Below the pieces are notes generated by a model. It had not been told where the DNA came from. It did no database searches and was given only the letters and a program-made list of their open reading frames with translations. This document shows positions 1 through 8,228 of a DNA stretch of 36,154 bases, piece after piece (the first letter of the stretch is position 1; every line of letters starts with the position of its first letter). Origin of the DNA: Pseudomonadota bacterium (GTDB lineage Bacteria > Myxococcota_A > Bradymonadia > UBA4248); NCBI GenBank assembly GCA_017441205.1, contig JAFRYG010000204.1:1-36154 (forward strand), given 5' to 3'. Both the position numbers and the translations under genes were made by a program.

Positions 1-145
1 CATGGACAGTAAGTTGCTAGAATTCTTTCTCGTAATTCGTTGTTGATCACTTCCGTTCTCCTTAAGTCTGAAAGTGTCTACCAAAACAGGGATACCTCAT
101 ATGCGGGGGGGCGATATCGCATCGCGGACGCCCGCCAAATATCGA

Positions 146-308
146 AATCCAAACAATTCGCCTCAGTTCGCAAGGGGCCATTCACTTCGCCTCCCGCGTC
201 TGTCGGCGCTCCGACTCGTGTCTGGCCGTTGCTCACTGGGCTCTGCGACTCGCACCGTTGTACGAATACAGAATCCAAACAATTCGCCTCAGTTCGCAAG
301 GGGCCATT
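146..308. repeat. Direct repeat pair, 37 bp identical (146-182 and 272-308)
   Basis: The 37-base block beginning AATCCAAACAATTCGCC and ending GGGGCCATT occurs identically at 146-182 and 272-308. A diverged version (AACTCGCCTCACTTCGCAAG) lies near 650-669. The copies are not in an open coding frame, so duplication of an intergenic element is the simplest reading. Confidence 0.85.
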
Positions 309-603
309 ATTTACTAACCAATAACACCTAACAACTTCCTGCTATTGCAATGATTCCGAATAGCCATGATTGGTATTCATCACAATCACTGCGCCGCCAT
401 GGACGGCGGCGAGAGGCGAGGGAGGCATGTCCAGGGATGGACATTCGACCCGCAACTACGGCAGCACAAAGAAGCGTGCGGGGGTGCCGGGGGTGTTCAC
501 AATCGAACACCCCCGGCCGCGAAGCGTACAAGAAAAACCGCGCCTGTCGGCGCTCCGACTCGCGACTGGCCGTTGCTCACTGGGCTCTGCGATTCGCACC
601 GTT
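200..603. repeat. Direct repeat pair, 60 bp (200-259 and 544-603)
   Basis: A 60-base block starting CTGTCGGCGCTCCGACTCG and ending TCGCACCGTT is present at 200-259 and again at 544-603. By eye there are about three mismatches. Together with the 37-bp repeats it suggests a composite element that was partly duplicated. No terminal inverted repeats or transposase were seen. Confidence 0.8.
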
Positions 604-699
604 CACAGGACGGTGCTCATCTCGGCCCCCCGCAACGCCCCCAATTCTAACAACTCGCCTCACTTCGCAAGATGCCCGTAATTGCAAATATTCGCGAAC

Positions 700-732
700 A
701 AAATAGCCACCCTCAAATAACAGGGCTATTTT
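700..732 (-). terminator. Weak intrinsic terminator after the sigma-factor gene
   Basis: On the minus strand a 9-bp stem is formed by 732-724 and 708-700 (AAAATAGCC pairing with GGCTATTTT). The loop is 15 bases and the 3' arm ends in TTTTG. The stem begins inside the last codons of the sigma gene. The T-run is short and the stem AU-rich, so efficiency is uncertain. Confidence 0.35.
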
Positions 733-1331
733 TCATCCGGCCCGATATCTTCGCAATCGATATAGCTGCGCAGATTGCTTTGAAGTCTGAGACGCGCATA
801 ATGCAGACGGCTCATCACCGTACCGATTTGAATATCCAGAACACTGGCAATTTCTTCGTATGAAAGGCCATCGATTTCGCGCAGCGTAATTATCGTGCGC
901 TGTTTTTCTGGCAAAGCTTCCAAAGCTGCGCTCAGCTTAATTCGCAGTTCAGCACACTCGCATGCTCGCTCGGGATTAATTCCCAGACTGGGAGGCAGAA
1001 CGGCCTCCGGTCTGGAAAAATTCTTTTGATAATCATTATCGAACTCGACCTCGCGAGCCGTTTTTTTGCGGCGATATTTATCGACAGCAAGATTGTAGGC
1101 AATGCGGTATGCCCAGGTAAAAAAACGCGTTCCGGGCTGATACTTGTCGATATTTTTATAAATGCGGACAAAAACTTCCTGGCAGATCTCCAGAGCATCC
1201 TGGCGATTATGAACGACACCGTAGACGACACCAATGATGCGATCCTTGTATCGCCAATAAATCTGCTCAAATGCAGATCTGTCACCCGCCTGAATTTTCA
1301 GGACGAGCTGTTCGTCCGACAATGCATCCAT
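726..1331 (-). CDS. ECF-type RNA polymerase sigma factor
   Basis: This is a 201-residue sigma-70 family protein of ECF architecture. Region 2 holds QEVFVRIYKNIDKY followed by TWAYRIAYNLAVDKYRRKK. A linker leads to region 4, with LPEKQRTIITLREIDGLSYEEIA and a helix-turn-helix ending GTVMSRLHYARLRL. It should redirect RNA polymerase to a small regulon. I chose the ATG at 1331 (MDALSDEQ), which has GGGG about 12 bases upstream. An in-frame ATG at 1370 adds 13 residues but lacks a Shine-Dalgarno. The gene lies 69 bp after the pseudokinase stop, last in a four-gene minus-strand run. No anti-sigma factor of the usual zinc-binding or membrane type is seen next to it, so the kinase-like neighbour or the lipoprotein may be the regulator (inference). 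Confidence 0.93.
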   Translation of the reverse strand: MDALSDEQLVLKIQAGDRSAFEQIYWRYKDRIIGVVYGVVHNRQDALEICQEVFVRIYKNIDKYQPGTRFFTWAYRIAYNLAVDKYRRKKTAREVEFDNDYQKNFSRPEAVLPPSLGINPERACECAELRIKLSAALEALPEKQRTIITLREIDGLSYEEIASVLDIQIGTVMSRLHYARLRLQSNLRSYIDCEDIGPDEK

Positions 1332-1400
1332 GAACCGTAAAAACCCCAAATTAATGCATCGCCGAATCATTACTGATTCGGCGAAAGCAGACCTGGCAGA

Positions 1401-3248
1401 TTAGTACCCAATCGGGAGAGAAACTTTCTTCGAAGTACCGCCAAACTTCCTGAAGTGAACCGATGAGAACGCAGAAACGATACACGAATTCAATTCTCCC
1501 GATGCCGTCGACGAAAGATCACGGACGATACCAGTTGGATGAATCTTAAAGCTCACGACGACATCAATCCGTCGTCCGCCGGCGAACTTGTCATAACAGG
1601 ATCGAATTCGTCTCACCATCGTCGGAGACATGCATTCCTTCTCGATTTCCCAATCGAGCAATGGGCCCAGTTCTTCCCCATCATCGCCGGTAAATACCAG
1701 CGTTTCAATTTCATCGCCTCCCCCAGGACCCTTTTTCGCCCCAGGACGCCGCATGGATGCGTATTTCTTACGATGTTCTTCTTCCCAGGCTTTCAATGCA
1801 GCTTCGAGTTCTGCTTCCGTCGCCTTCGGATCAAAGAAAGCGCGGGCCTTGGATTCATCCACATTAAGTGCGACAGCTTCTTCCTTGGGCCGTTCAAATT
1901 TCTTTTCAAATGCAGGAAGGGCTGAAGCAAAATCAACCGGTACCGGCTCAACAAGATTCCACAAATAGATCAAAGGAATCAGCATCACAGCCAAAACGCC
2001 GATGACAATTCCCAAAACCGTCGTCACACCGAAAGCCTTGGCCCTTGCTTTCTTCTTTTCGGTTGCAGCCTGTTTGACCGCCTGCTTGTGTGCACGAATC
2101 GGAAGATAATCTTCAACTTCCTTCCTGAACTCCGCAATGGTTCCAAGATTCTGGCGTTTCTTCGTTGATGTGTTGAAAATACTTGTCGATTCCGTGATTA
2201 CATCATCATAAAATTTCTGAATCAGTCCTTTATGATCAAACGGTCCAAAATCCATTCCATCTTTCTGATAAATCCAGACTTCGGATTTGACAATTCGGGA
2301 AGATGCCTTAAATCCACCGCTGTCAAAAAGATCTGGTTTGGACGAGGATCCGGAATCGACGACAGGATTTTCAGAACTCACAGACAAAGCCCGAAGATCA
2401 TTTACCCCCACGACGATCGAAGAAAGATCATTGTCTGAGGGAGCATCCATGGCATTCTTCAGAGAATCCTTAAACGTCTGTGCGTTCGGGAAACGATCCC
2501 CTGGTTCGGGCTTTGTTGCCTGAAACAGTGATTCTTTGATCATCGTCGATACGCCGGGAAGCCTTGCAATAAATGCCTCCGGGGAACCGTTGAATTCAGT
2601 CAGCGAAACACCGCTCAGCAATTCAGAAAATAGCAGCGCCAGGGAATAAACATCTGCCGCAGGCTTTGCTGCATTTCGTGCATACCGAATTTCAGGGGCA
2701 CAGAACAAAGATCCAAAATAAGAATCCCTGTCCATATCATCCAGATAGCGCTCGGCAAGACTCGAATAAATATAGTTGGCAATTCTTACACGACCTTCGC
2801 GCGTGACAAAGATCATTTTCGGCGACAAACATCCATAGCAATAACCGGCATTGTTCAACACTTCTATGCCGAGACAGATGTGCGCCAAAAAGCTGTAAGC
2901 AGCCTTTGTACCGAGAATCTGGCCTCGCTCCCGACGCAGTTTAAGATGGGCATCGAGCGACTCTCCATCTATGTACTCCATCAGTACATAGCCCGTCTCA
3001 CCGTCGACGATAAAATCCTTCAGCGTCGCTATGCTTTTATGAGCAATTCCCCTTAGGGATGCACACATCTGACGAATTTCATTTACGCGCTGCTCGTTAC
3101 AGTCAAAGCTCAGCTGTTTTACAAGGAAATTCTCGCGATTGTGCGTATTGCTCATTAAATATGAAACACCAAGCTCGGTTTCACCAATGACTGCTTTGAC
3201 TTCAAGACAATCCGCAACGATATCGCCGACATTATGTTTTAGAATCAT
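1401..3248 (-). CDS. Transmembrane protein-kinase homologue (predicted pseudokinase) with GYF-like and C-terminal AgmX/TonB-C-like domains
   Basis: This 615-residue protein has a Hanks-type kinase fold at about 10-265. The nucleotide-binding lysine is kept (K44 in FLVKQL), as are the APE motif (184-186) and the following ADVYSLALLFSELLSG helix. The HRD motif reads Y138-G139-C140. The catalytic-loop lysine and asparagine are S142 and M145, and DFG is N158-Y159-I160. The glycine loop is also degenerate. It therefore should not transfer phosphate in the normal way. Residues 324-380 resemble a GYF_2 module (GPFDHKGLIQKFYDDVITEST). One membrane helix spans about 408-433, and a charged linker leads to a C-terminal domain at about 530-615. 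That domain has the C...V...F.I...G.V pattern of AgmX/PglI or TonB-C domains and would be periplasmic. The gene starts 13 bp after the lipoprotein stop and precedes the ECF sigma gene. The fold call is firm; inactivity is inferred from the missing residues. Confidence 0.85.
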   Translation of the reverse strand: MILKHNVGDIVADCLEVKAVIGETELGVSYLMSNTHNRENFLVKQLSFDCNEQRVNEIRQMCASLRGIAHKSIATLKDFIVDGETGYVLMEYIDGESLDAHLKLRRERGQILGTKAAYSFLAHICLGIEVLNNAGYCYGCLSPKMIFVTREGRVRIANYIYSSLAERYLDDMDRDSYFGSLFCAPEIRYARNAAKPAADVYSLALLFSELLSGVSLTEFNGSPEAFIARLPGVSTMIKESLFQATKPEPGDRFPNAQTFKDSLKNAMDAPSDNDLSSIVVGVNDLRALSVSSENPVVDSGSSSKPDLFDSGGFKASSRIVKSEVWIYQKDGMDFGPFDHKGLIQKFYDDVITESTSIFNTSTKKRQNLGTIAEFRKEVEDYLPIRAHKQAVKQAATEKKKARAKAFGVTTVLGIVIGVLAVMLIPLIYLWNLVEPVPVDFASALPAFEKKFERPKEEAVALNVDESKARAFFDPKATEAELEAALKAWEEEHRKKYASMRRPGAKKGPGGGDEIETLVFTGDDGEELGPLLDWEIEKECMSPTMVRRIRSCYDKFAGGRRIDVVVSFKIHPTGIVRDLSSTASGELNSCIVSAFSSVHFRKFGGTSKKVSLPIGY

Positions 3249-3261
3249 TATCCACCCACTA

Positions 3262-3723
3262 TCAGTCTAAAGGCAGGTCAATTGCCCACCTCTGAGCATC
3301 GCGATGCATGGCAACATCAATCGTATTGCCATCATGAAGCACAATTTTTACCACGGCATTCCGGTCATTCTCAAATGCCAGCTCGAGTTTTTTGTATTCA
3401 CGAGTCGTCGAAAGCACATGACCGGCACGAATCATATCGCATCCACGCCGCTGCCCGCCTTCAGGCTGCATCGCATTGAATTCCTGCGCTCGGGAATCCA
3501 GGCGCTGACGCGTTTCTGCCGAAAGATACTCCCACATTTCATCGACACCGCGATACTCGGTCGTCTGAAGAAATCCTGCGAGCACATCACAGGGATCGTC
3601 GCGCATCCAGACAGGACCTGATCCACAACCAGCCAAAAAAGACGTCATAAACAGAATACAAAACCACATCCCGGGATGATTCTTTCCCGGAACAAGTGAT
3701 TTTACTTTCCATTCCAACGCCAT
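3262..3723 (-). CDS. Small predicted lipoprotein in the sigma/pseudokinase operon
   Basis: This 153-residue protein has a basic start, a hydrophobic stretch (MWFCILFMTSFLAGC) and a lipobox whose lipidated cysteine would be C33. The mature part contains DPCDVLAGFLQTTEYRGVDEMWEYLSAETRQRLD, then a beta-rich end with KIVLHDGNTIDVAM and RWAIDLPLD. That pattern recalls small NTF2-like (DUF4878-type) lipoproteins, but I cannot confirm a family. I chose the ATG at 3723 because AGGCGG lies 7 bases upstream. An ATG at 3729 sits too close to that site. The gene lies 13 bp from the pseudokinase and is probably co-translated with it. A periplasmic partner for the kinase's C-terminal domain is possible (inference). 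Confidence 0.7.
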   Translation of the reverse strand: MALEWKVKSLVPGKNHPGMWFCILFMTSFLAGCGSGPVWMRDDPCDVLAGFLQTTEYRGVDEMWEYLSAETRQRLDSRAQEFNAMQPEGGQRRGCDMIRAGHVLSTTREYKKLELAFENDRNAVVKIVLHDGNTIDVAMHRDAQRWAIDLPLD

Positions 3724-3808
3724 GTCCATACCGCCTGCTGATGAGTCTGGATCCCCCCGAACTATAAAATATGACACGACGCCCCAAAACCGTCAACGCA
3801 ATTACGCG

Positions 3809-4273
3809 CTACTTTCCGCAAACCAGGCGACGCAGTCCATCTTCAAACAGAACTTCAGCTTTCGTGGAATCCGTCATTTCGACGACGATACCCAATCCGA
3901 ACTTCGGATGCCGAATGACATCCCCCTTCAGGAGCTTCAATCGAATGGAATAGCTGCGAATCGAGTCTGTCTCGACATCCGTCAAACGTTTCCAGGCATT
4001 CGCAAGATTTTCAGATGACGCCTGGTCATCAGCAGTTAACAGGCTCTTAACAACCGGGCCGCCTGTCCCTTCTGATTCACGCAAATGCTCATGGTTACAC
4101 GACGCGCACGCTATTTTGTCGCCCTTTACGATTGCATGCGGCTTAATATCACGGCAAATCGGACACCATTCCTCAATCAAATCAGCTTCGAGCTCACTCT
4201 CCAATGCCGGTTCATCAAAAGAATCGTCATCCATACCACCTTCAAGCTCTCGTTCTTCGTCATCTCGTGCCAT
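3809..4273 (-). CDS. Zinc-ribbon protein with C-terminal CarD/UvrD-tudor-like module
   Basis: This 154-residue acidic protein carries a four-cysteine zinc ribbon (C37-P-I-C40 and C56-A-S-C59). It ends with a module at about 117-154: GDVIRHPKFGLGIVVEM, then KAEVLFEDGLRRLVCGK. The HPKFGxGxV...VxFxDGxRxL pattern is shared with small SH3/tudor-like domains such as the PcrA/UvrD C-terminus and the CarD RNA-polymerase-interacting domain. A nucleic-acid or polymerase contact is plausible but not shown. The ATG at 4273 is preferred, with AGGGAAG a few bases upstream. An alternative TTG lies at 4291. It is the first gene of the minus-strand run ending in the sigma factor. Confidence 0.7.
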   Translation of the reverse strand: MARDDEERELEGGMDDDSFDEPALESELEADLIEEWCPICRDIKPHAIVKGDKIACASCNHEHLRESEGTGGPVVKSLLTADDQASSENLANAWKRLTDVETDSIRSYSIRLKLLKGDVIRHPKFGLGIVVEMTDSTKAEVLFEDGLRRLVCGK

Positions 4274-4329
4274 TTTTTCTTCCCTAAACAACTATGATTA
4301 AGCAAGGATTCTATCCCAGAGCGCGCGCC

Positions 4330-4357
4330 TTTTTACACATGCGTCCCATATCGTCAA
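4330..4357 (-). promoter_or_regulatory. Candidate sigma-70-type promoter for the 4273-726 gene run
   Basis: On the minus strand TTGACG (4357-4352) is followed after 16 bases by TAAAAA (4335-4330). They match the -35 consensus at five of six positions and the -10 consensus at four of six. Transcription would begin near 4322, about 50 bases before the ATG at 4273. This is a match by eye only. Confidence 0.3.
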
Positions 4358-4456
4358 CGTTATTTTCACAAATAATGAACCAAACTATGGGAAAACCGCA
4401 TCCATTCGCAAATCCCTGCCCAGAAACAGCCCACGGCAAACTGCCGGAACCGTTTT

Positions 4457-4642
4457 TTACTCCACTCTCTTCTTCAATTCAGGATCATCCGGATTCAGAC
4501 TCAATGCAACATCCAGCATATCCTCTGTCAGATTCTCAAATGTAACACATCCATCGCGAATCACAATTCGCGTTCCTTCCGGAAGCACATCGAACAGAGC
4601 GTCATCCTCGTCCAGCAGTTTTTCGCCTTTATTCATTGGCAT
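4457..4642 (-). CDS. Small acidic protein of unknown function
   Basis: This is a 61-residue acidic protein with no family I recognise. The middle reads LPEGTRIVIRDGCVTFENLTEDMLDVA, suggesting two short beta strands and a helix. The end is NPDDPELKKRVE. The ATG at 4642 has GGAG 11 bases upstream. The ATG two codons later would be farther from that site. It is read divergently from the gene starting at 4711, leaving 68 bp for both promoters, and lies about 180 bp upstream of the zinc-ribbon gene on the same strand. Confidence 0.5.
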   Translation of the reverse strand: MPMNKGEKLLDEDDALFDVLPEGTRIVIRDGCVTFENLTEDMLDVALSLNPDDPELKKRVE

Positions 4643-4710
4643 AGTATTATTATCTCCATTTGTCAGACTTCTGACGATGTTTGTTCACCTCCACAATTAA
4701 CAGGCCACTC

Positions 4711-6039
4711 ATGTCTAAAACGATTGCTCTTGCAGGTCAATTCGATACCTTTATTCCCAAGTTAATCCACTGGCTTTGCCGGGAAAACAATCACTGCCAG
4801 TTCACCGGCATCACGCATTCCCAGTATCGCGGAGTGCCTAAAATTATCTGGCGAACCTGTTCACTTCTGCGAGCACGCAATACGACCCACCTCCTGGATG
4901 ATACCCATACGCTCATCTATTTTGCCCTGACTCCACCGGACAAATCCAAAACTCCCGAAGGCTACGCACGCGACGTCGCACTTGCCTCTGCCGTCAACAT
5001 CGCAAAATGTGCCCAGCAATCCCCCAATATCCGAATTATCCTCGTCACACGGTTCATCCCCGAAACAGACGTTCTGCCCCCCTGCTATAGCTTCTGGCAC
5101 AACCTCATCAGCATTTTCAGGGAAACATGCACAAATCTGACTATCATTCAGACGGCGCCCATACTTTCGGATTCCGATTCCATTGCGCTCGCTCTCTATG
5201 ACCGATGCCTGAATTCACCCAAAGATAACATCTCCGCAGACGACCGATCCGTCTTTCACCCCATTGCCGAAGCACAGCTCTTCAAAACCCTGGAACAATG
5301 CATTCAGGAAAACGAGATTGAACCCCATTATTCCCTCATCGGGGAATCAGAAATCACCCCCGATGAATGGATGCAGACAATCCGAAAAGCCATCCCGCGA
5401 AAACTGCTCACTCGAAGATTCCATGCCTTTCGCCAGAAGCTGAATCCGGAACACCGGCTTCGGGCAGAATTGCTCGACGAAACACTATCACTGCTCCCGA
5501 AATCCGATCAGATTCTGCCTGCCGCCATACACCTGAGTTCTTCGATCCGCCATCTTACCGAAGATATTTCTGACGACGACAACCCAACGGTTTACCTTGA
5601 AAAGAATACCGGAATATTCCCGCATCCAGACGACAGCCCATGCTACGTTCAAAGGGTACTGGATCGCCCCAGACGAAGCGTTTCCGAAATTGCCGACCTC
5701 CTTATGGAATGGATGCCAAGGTATTTTCAGCGCATGCTCAGCGTCGAAAACATCTGTTCCAATCGCGTTTTGTGCAGATTATCGAGGATTCCGCTGCTCG
5801 AAATCGAAAAACACATGGAAGCGCCCAACCGATGTTACCTGAATATGCGCTGTCCATGGACGGTGAACGTCCACAATCCGGCGCGCCTCGTCGTCATGAC
5901 GACCGGCAGACCGGATGCCCCGGATTTGCTGATGATCATCATCGAAGAAACGCCGGAATTTCATCCGATAAAACTTGGATTCCGGGCTCTGCTGCTCGCC
6001 TTCGGACAATACCTGAAAGAATACGGATGCGGTGATTAA
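4711..6039 (+). CDS. Atypical SDR / NAD(P)-binding Rossmann-like protein
   Basis: This is a 442-residue soluble protein. The N-terminal third follows the extended-SDR plan: a first strand with a degenerate nucleotide-binding turn (IALAGQFDTFIPKL), then HTLIYFALTPPDKS, a helix of the type GYARDVALASAVNIAKCA, and IRIILVTRF, where SDRs place the catalytic-serine strand. It then has a FRETCTNLTIIQTAPIL segment like the 'lr..ltilR' of NAD-dependent epimerases. The glycine-rich GxxGxxG is not intact, so cofactor binding is uncertain. The C-terminal half (about 300-442) could be a DUF2867-like domain, but I cannot verify that. The ATG at 4711 is chosen over an upstream TTG at 4681. No strong Shine-Dalgarno is present. 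Confidence 0.55.
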   Translation: MSKTIALAGQFDTFIPKLIHWLCRENNHCQFTGITHSQYRGVPKIIWRTCSLLRARNTTHLLDDTHTLIYFALTPPDKSKTPEGYARDVALASAVNIAKCAQQSPNIRIILVTRFIPETDVLPPCYSFWHNLISIFRETCTNLTIIQTAPILSDSDSIALALYDRCLNSPKDNISADDRSVFHPIAEAQLFKTLEQCIQENEIEPHYSLIGESEITPDEWMQTIRKAIPRKLLTRRFHAFRQKLNPEHRLRAELLDETLSLLPKSDQILPAAIHLSSSIRHLTEDISDDDNPTVYLEKNTGIFPHPDDSPCYVQRVLDRPRRSVSEIADLLMEWMPRYFQRMLSVENICSNRVLCRLSRIPLLEIEKHMEAPNRCYLNMRCPWTVNVHNPARLVVMTTGRPDAPDLLMIIIEETPEFHPIKLGFRALLLAFGQYLKEYGCGD

Positions 6040-6083
6040 CACAAACGGATAACCGCGGGTGCCCCCCGAAAGGGCACGGCCGA

Positions 6084-6103
6084 GCGTATGCCGCAGGCAT
6101 AGC
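6084..6103 (+). repeat. Bulged-G hairpin (family A), copy 1
   Basis: GC-G-TATGCC, loop GCA, GGCATA-GC forms an eight-pair stem with one unpaired G two pairs from the base. It lies 45 bases after the stop of the SDR-like gene, on the same strand. It belongs to a family seen at least nine times in this window with the same base and different inner stems. Confidence 0.75.
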
Positions 6104-6118
6104 GAGGCAAAATGGCGA

Positions 6119-6153
6119 GCGTATGCGGTGCCCCGAACGGGGGCACCCATAGC
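6119..6153 (+). repeat. Bulged-G hairpin (family A), copy 2, long stem
   Basis: The base GC-G-TAT / ATA-GC is the same as in copy 1, but the inner stem is longer (GGTGCCCC pairing with GGGGCACC, loop GAAC plus one G). Both copies are flanked by GCGAG-like sequence. A further small hairpin (TGCCCC...GGGCA) lies at 6060-6076. The remaining 160 bases before the next gene show no clear feature. Confidence 0.7.
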
Positions 6154-6314
6154 GAGCATAAAAAACAAAATCCATTTATTGTCGGAATAAATCCAAATGT
6201 GGTATCGTTACCTACACAGGCGACGTCTGTCCCCAAAATGACGACAATACGACAGGGACAGGATGGAACCTTATCCATTTTCGTACAGTATCTATACATG
6301 GGACTTATTCCGGC

Positions 6315-8090
6315 ATGTTGCAGCTTCAGGTTATATATGGAAAAGATGCGGGGAAATGCGTGCGTTTCCACCAAAGCATTGTCCATATTGGCTCTGATCC
6401 GGGAAACGATTTTCAGCTCAATGATGCAGAGAGCAGCCAATACCATGGGGAAATCACCTGCAACCACGAGGCAAATCATTATGCATACCGCGATCTGCAG
6501 AGTGATCACGGAACGCGGGTGAGATCAGCCAATATTGATGTCATGCTGTACAGTCATCAGATGGCGCAGTCCGTTGCCATTGCCGGCGAATGTATGCTGC
6601 ACATCGGGCAGAGTACCCTGCGCTGCACGTATATCCCAAGTCCGGAAAGCATCGTTCCGAATACTGTACAGTGCGTTTCCTCGCTGCCGCTTCACAGTCT
6701 GCCGCCGACCAACGATCCCGATCTGCTTTCATTTTTGCTCGACACCTCGACGACGCTGACGAGCAAAACGACTTATCAGGCGGTGTTGAAGCATCTGGTC
6801 ATCAAACTGGAGCAGCGCATAGAGAAAGCCACCCATCTGGCCATTTGGCGTTATGATTCATGCCGCGATTCCTTTTCGTGTGTGATGGAGCGTTCGCGCA
6901 TCAACCAATCCGCGCCGTCAATTCTGACCGAAGATGACTACCGCAAGGCCATCCGCATGCGAACGGTCAGCCTGTTTCGTTCGGATGATGTGACATTTCC
7001 GGGATGTGCCGTCGTTGCACCGCTCATTTCATCGCAGCACGAGCTCGGTGTACTGACCGTGGACGCATCGGATTCCAATGGTCTGCAAGAATCGGATCTT
7101 GAGATATTATCACGGGTTGCCGTAGTCGCGGCCCACTCACTCGAACGCACTTTCATCAATGCCGATTTGAGTGAAGTTTTTGACGGATTTATTCGCTCGA
7201 TCATCGCGGTAATGGATGCGCGCGATCCGGCATCGGCGGGCCATTCCATGCGAGTTGCGAGATATGCCATGATGACCGCGCAGGCGATACATTCGTCGAC
7301 GCGCAAGGCATTCATAAACATTACATTTTCGAGCAACCATCTGGATGAAATCCGGTTTGCATCCCTGCTGCACGATATCGGCAAGGTCGTTCTGCGAAGG
7401 GAAATTCTGCTCAAAGCTGCCAAACTCACGCAGGATGACCTGAAGCATCTGCTGGAACGAATCGATCTTTTTGCAGCCTGGTTTGCGACGCAATCAGCCG
7501 AAACGATGGGCAGCAGCTACCGAACGCCGCAGCAGTTTGAACACTACCGTGAAATGGTCACGCGCGTTCAACAGGCCCAGGCAAAGGCGACAGAGGACGA
7601 TCGCCAGCTCATTGACGAAATGACCCGGACGTTCATTACCCCCTGTCCTCATCTGCCGCTTCTGACGTCACAGGAAAAGGAATCGCTGCTCATCGAACAT
7701 GGCACGCTCAATGCCGAAGAGCGTCAGGAAATCGAACGACATGTCCTGATTTCATGGCAGTATCTGTCGCAAATTGCGTGGCCGCAGCGATGGAGCAATG
7801 TCCCCATTTTCGTTCTGCAGCATCACGAAAAGCTCAATGGAACCGGATATCCTTACGGCATTTCCGGGGATCAGATCGTTTTGCAGAGCAGAATCATAAC
7901 TGTCTGTGACATTTTTGATGCCCTGACCGGAGGCGACAGATCCTATAAAACGCGCCATTCCTTTGGTGATGCAGCACAGATTCTGCAGGAAGAAGCCCAT
8001 TCCGGAGCACTCGACGCCGATATCGTCGATCTCTTTGTTTCTGAAGTCATTCCGCAAATCAGCGATCCCGAAGGAAGTATCGGCATTTAA
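6315..8090 (+). CDS. FHA-GAF-HD-GYP signalling protein (probable cyclic-di-GMP phosphodiesterase)
   Basis: This is a 591-residue cytoplasmic protein. Residues 1-105 form an FHA domain (HIGSDPGNDFQLNDAESSQYHGEI, then DHGTRV), expected to bind phosphothreonine peptides. Residues about 135-275 look like a GAF sensor domain. The rest is an HD-GYP hydrolase with metal-site residues H310, H353-D354 (HDIGK), H476, H503-H504-E505 and D532, and a GTGYP motif in place of GYP. About 95 extra residues lie between HDIGK and the next conserved histidine. This layout, with a GTLNAEERQEIERHV lead-in, matches a known subfamily. The expected activity is hydrolysis of c-di-GMP or a related cyclic dinucleotide. 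The start lacks a clear Shine-Dalgarno. The FHA domain could link it to Ser/Thr kinase signalling. Confidence 0.88.
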   Translation: MLQLQVIYGKDAGKCVRFHQSIVHIGSDPGNDFQLNDAESSQYHGEITCNHEANHYAYRDLQSDHGTRVRSANIDVMLYSHQMAQSVAIAGECMLHIGQSTLRCTYIPSPESIVPNTVQCVSSLPLHSLPPTNDPDLLSFLLDTSTTLTSKTTYQAVLKHLVIKLEQRIEKATHLAIWRYDSCRDSFSCVMERSRINQSAPSILTEDDYRKAIRMRTVSLFRSDDVTFPGCAVVAPLISSQHELGVLTVDASDSNGLQESDLEILSRVAVVAAHSLERTFINADLSEVFDGFIRSIIAVMDARDPASAGHSMRVARYAMMTAQAIHSSTRKAFINITFSSNHLDEIRFASLLHDIGKVVLRREILLKAAKLTQDDLKHLLERIDLFAAWFATQSAETMGSSYRTPQQFEHYREMVTRVQQAQAKATEDDRQLIDEMTRTFITPCPHLPLLTSQEKESLLIEHGTLNAEERQEIERHVLISWQYLSQIAWPQRWSNVPIFVLQHHEKLNGTGYPYGISGDQIVLQSRIITVCDIFDALTGGDRSYKTRHSFGDAAQILQEEAHSGALDADIVDLFVSEVIPQISDPEGSIGI

Positions 8091-8155
8091 TCCGATGTTC
8101 TGCCGAATGGATGCAGCGAGTTTTGTCTGCTTCGTACTGCGACACGAATTCTCCA

Positions 8156-8204
8156 CTAAAGCTATAAGCTGAGTGCTATAAGCAAAGAGCTATAAGCCAA
8201 CAGA
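8156..8204 (+). repeat. Heptamer-periodic repeat, GCTATAA type
   Basis: AAGCTATAAGC recurs with seven-base spacing (GCTATAA GCTGAGT GCTATAA GCAAAGA GCTATAA). It fills the gap between the HD-GYP stop and the CPBP protease start. The same words recur near 13945-13970 and 25503-25520. Confidence 0.6.
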
Positions 8205-8228
8205 ATATTTCAAACGGATTTTGCCATC

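Larger units (their letters stand above)
1..699. other. Non-coding repeat-bearing region
   Basis: I see no convincing gene here. Open frames on both strands are short, overlap each other and read through the repeated segments. None has a recognisable domain or a good ribosome-binding site. The region holds two sets of direct repeats (listed separately) plus a degenerate copy of the first around 645-672. The sigma-factor gene ends just past it on the minus strand, so this is its 3' flank. Confidence 0.6.

Noticed and set aside
40-706. Several overlapping short coding frames at the left end
   Set aside because: They conflict with each other on both strands, run through direct repeats and have no ribosome-binding site or domain.
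1332-1370. Longer start of the sigma factor (ATG at 1370)
   Set aside because: No Shine-Dalgarno is present and the 13 extra residues are outside the family domain. The ATG at 1331 fits better, though the longer form cannot be excluded.
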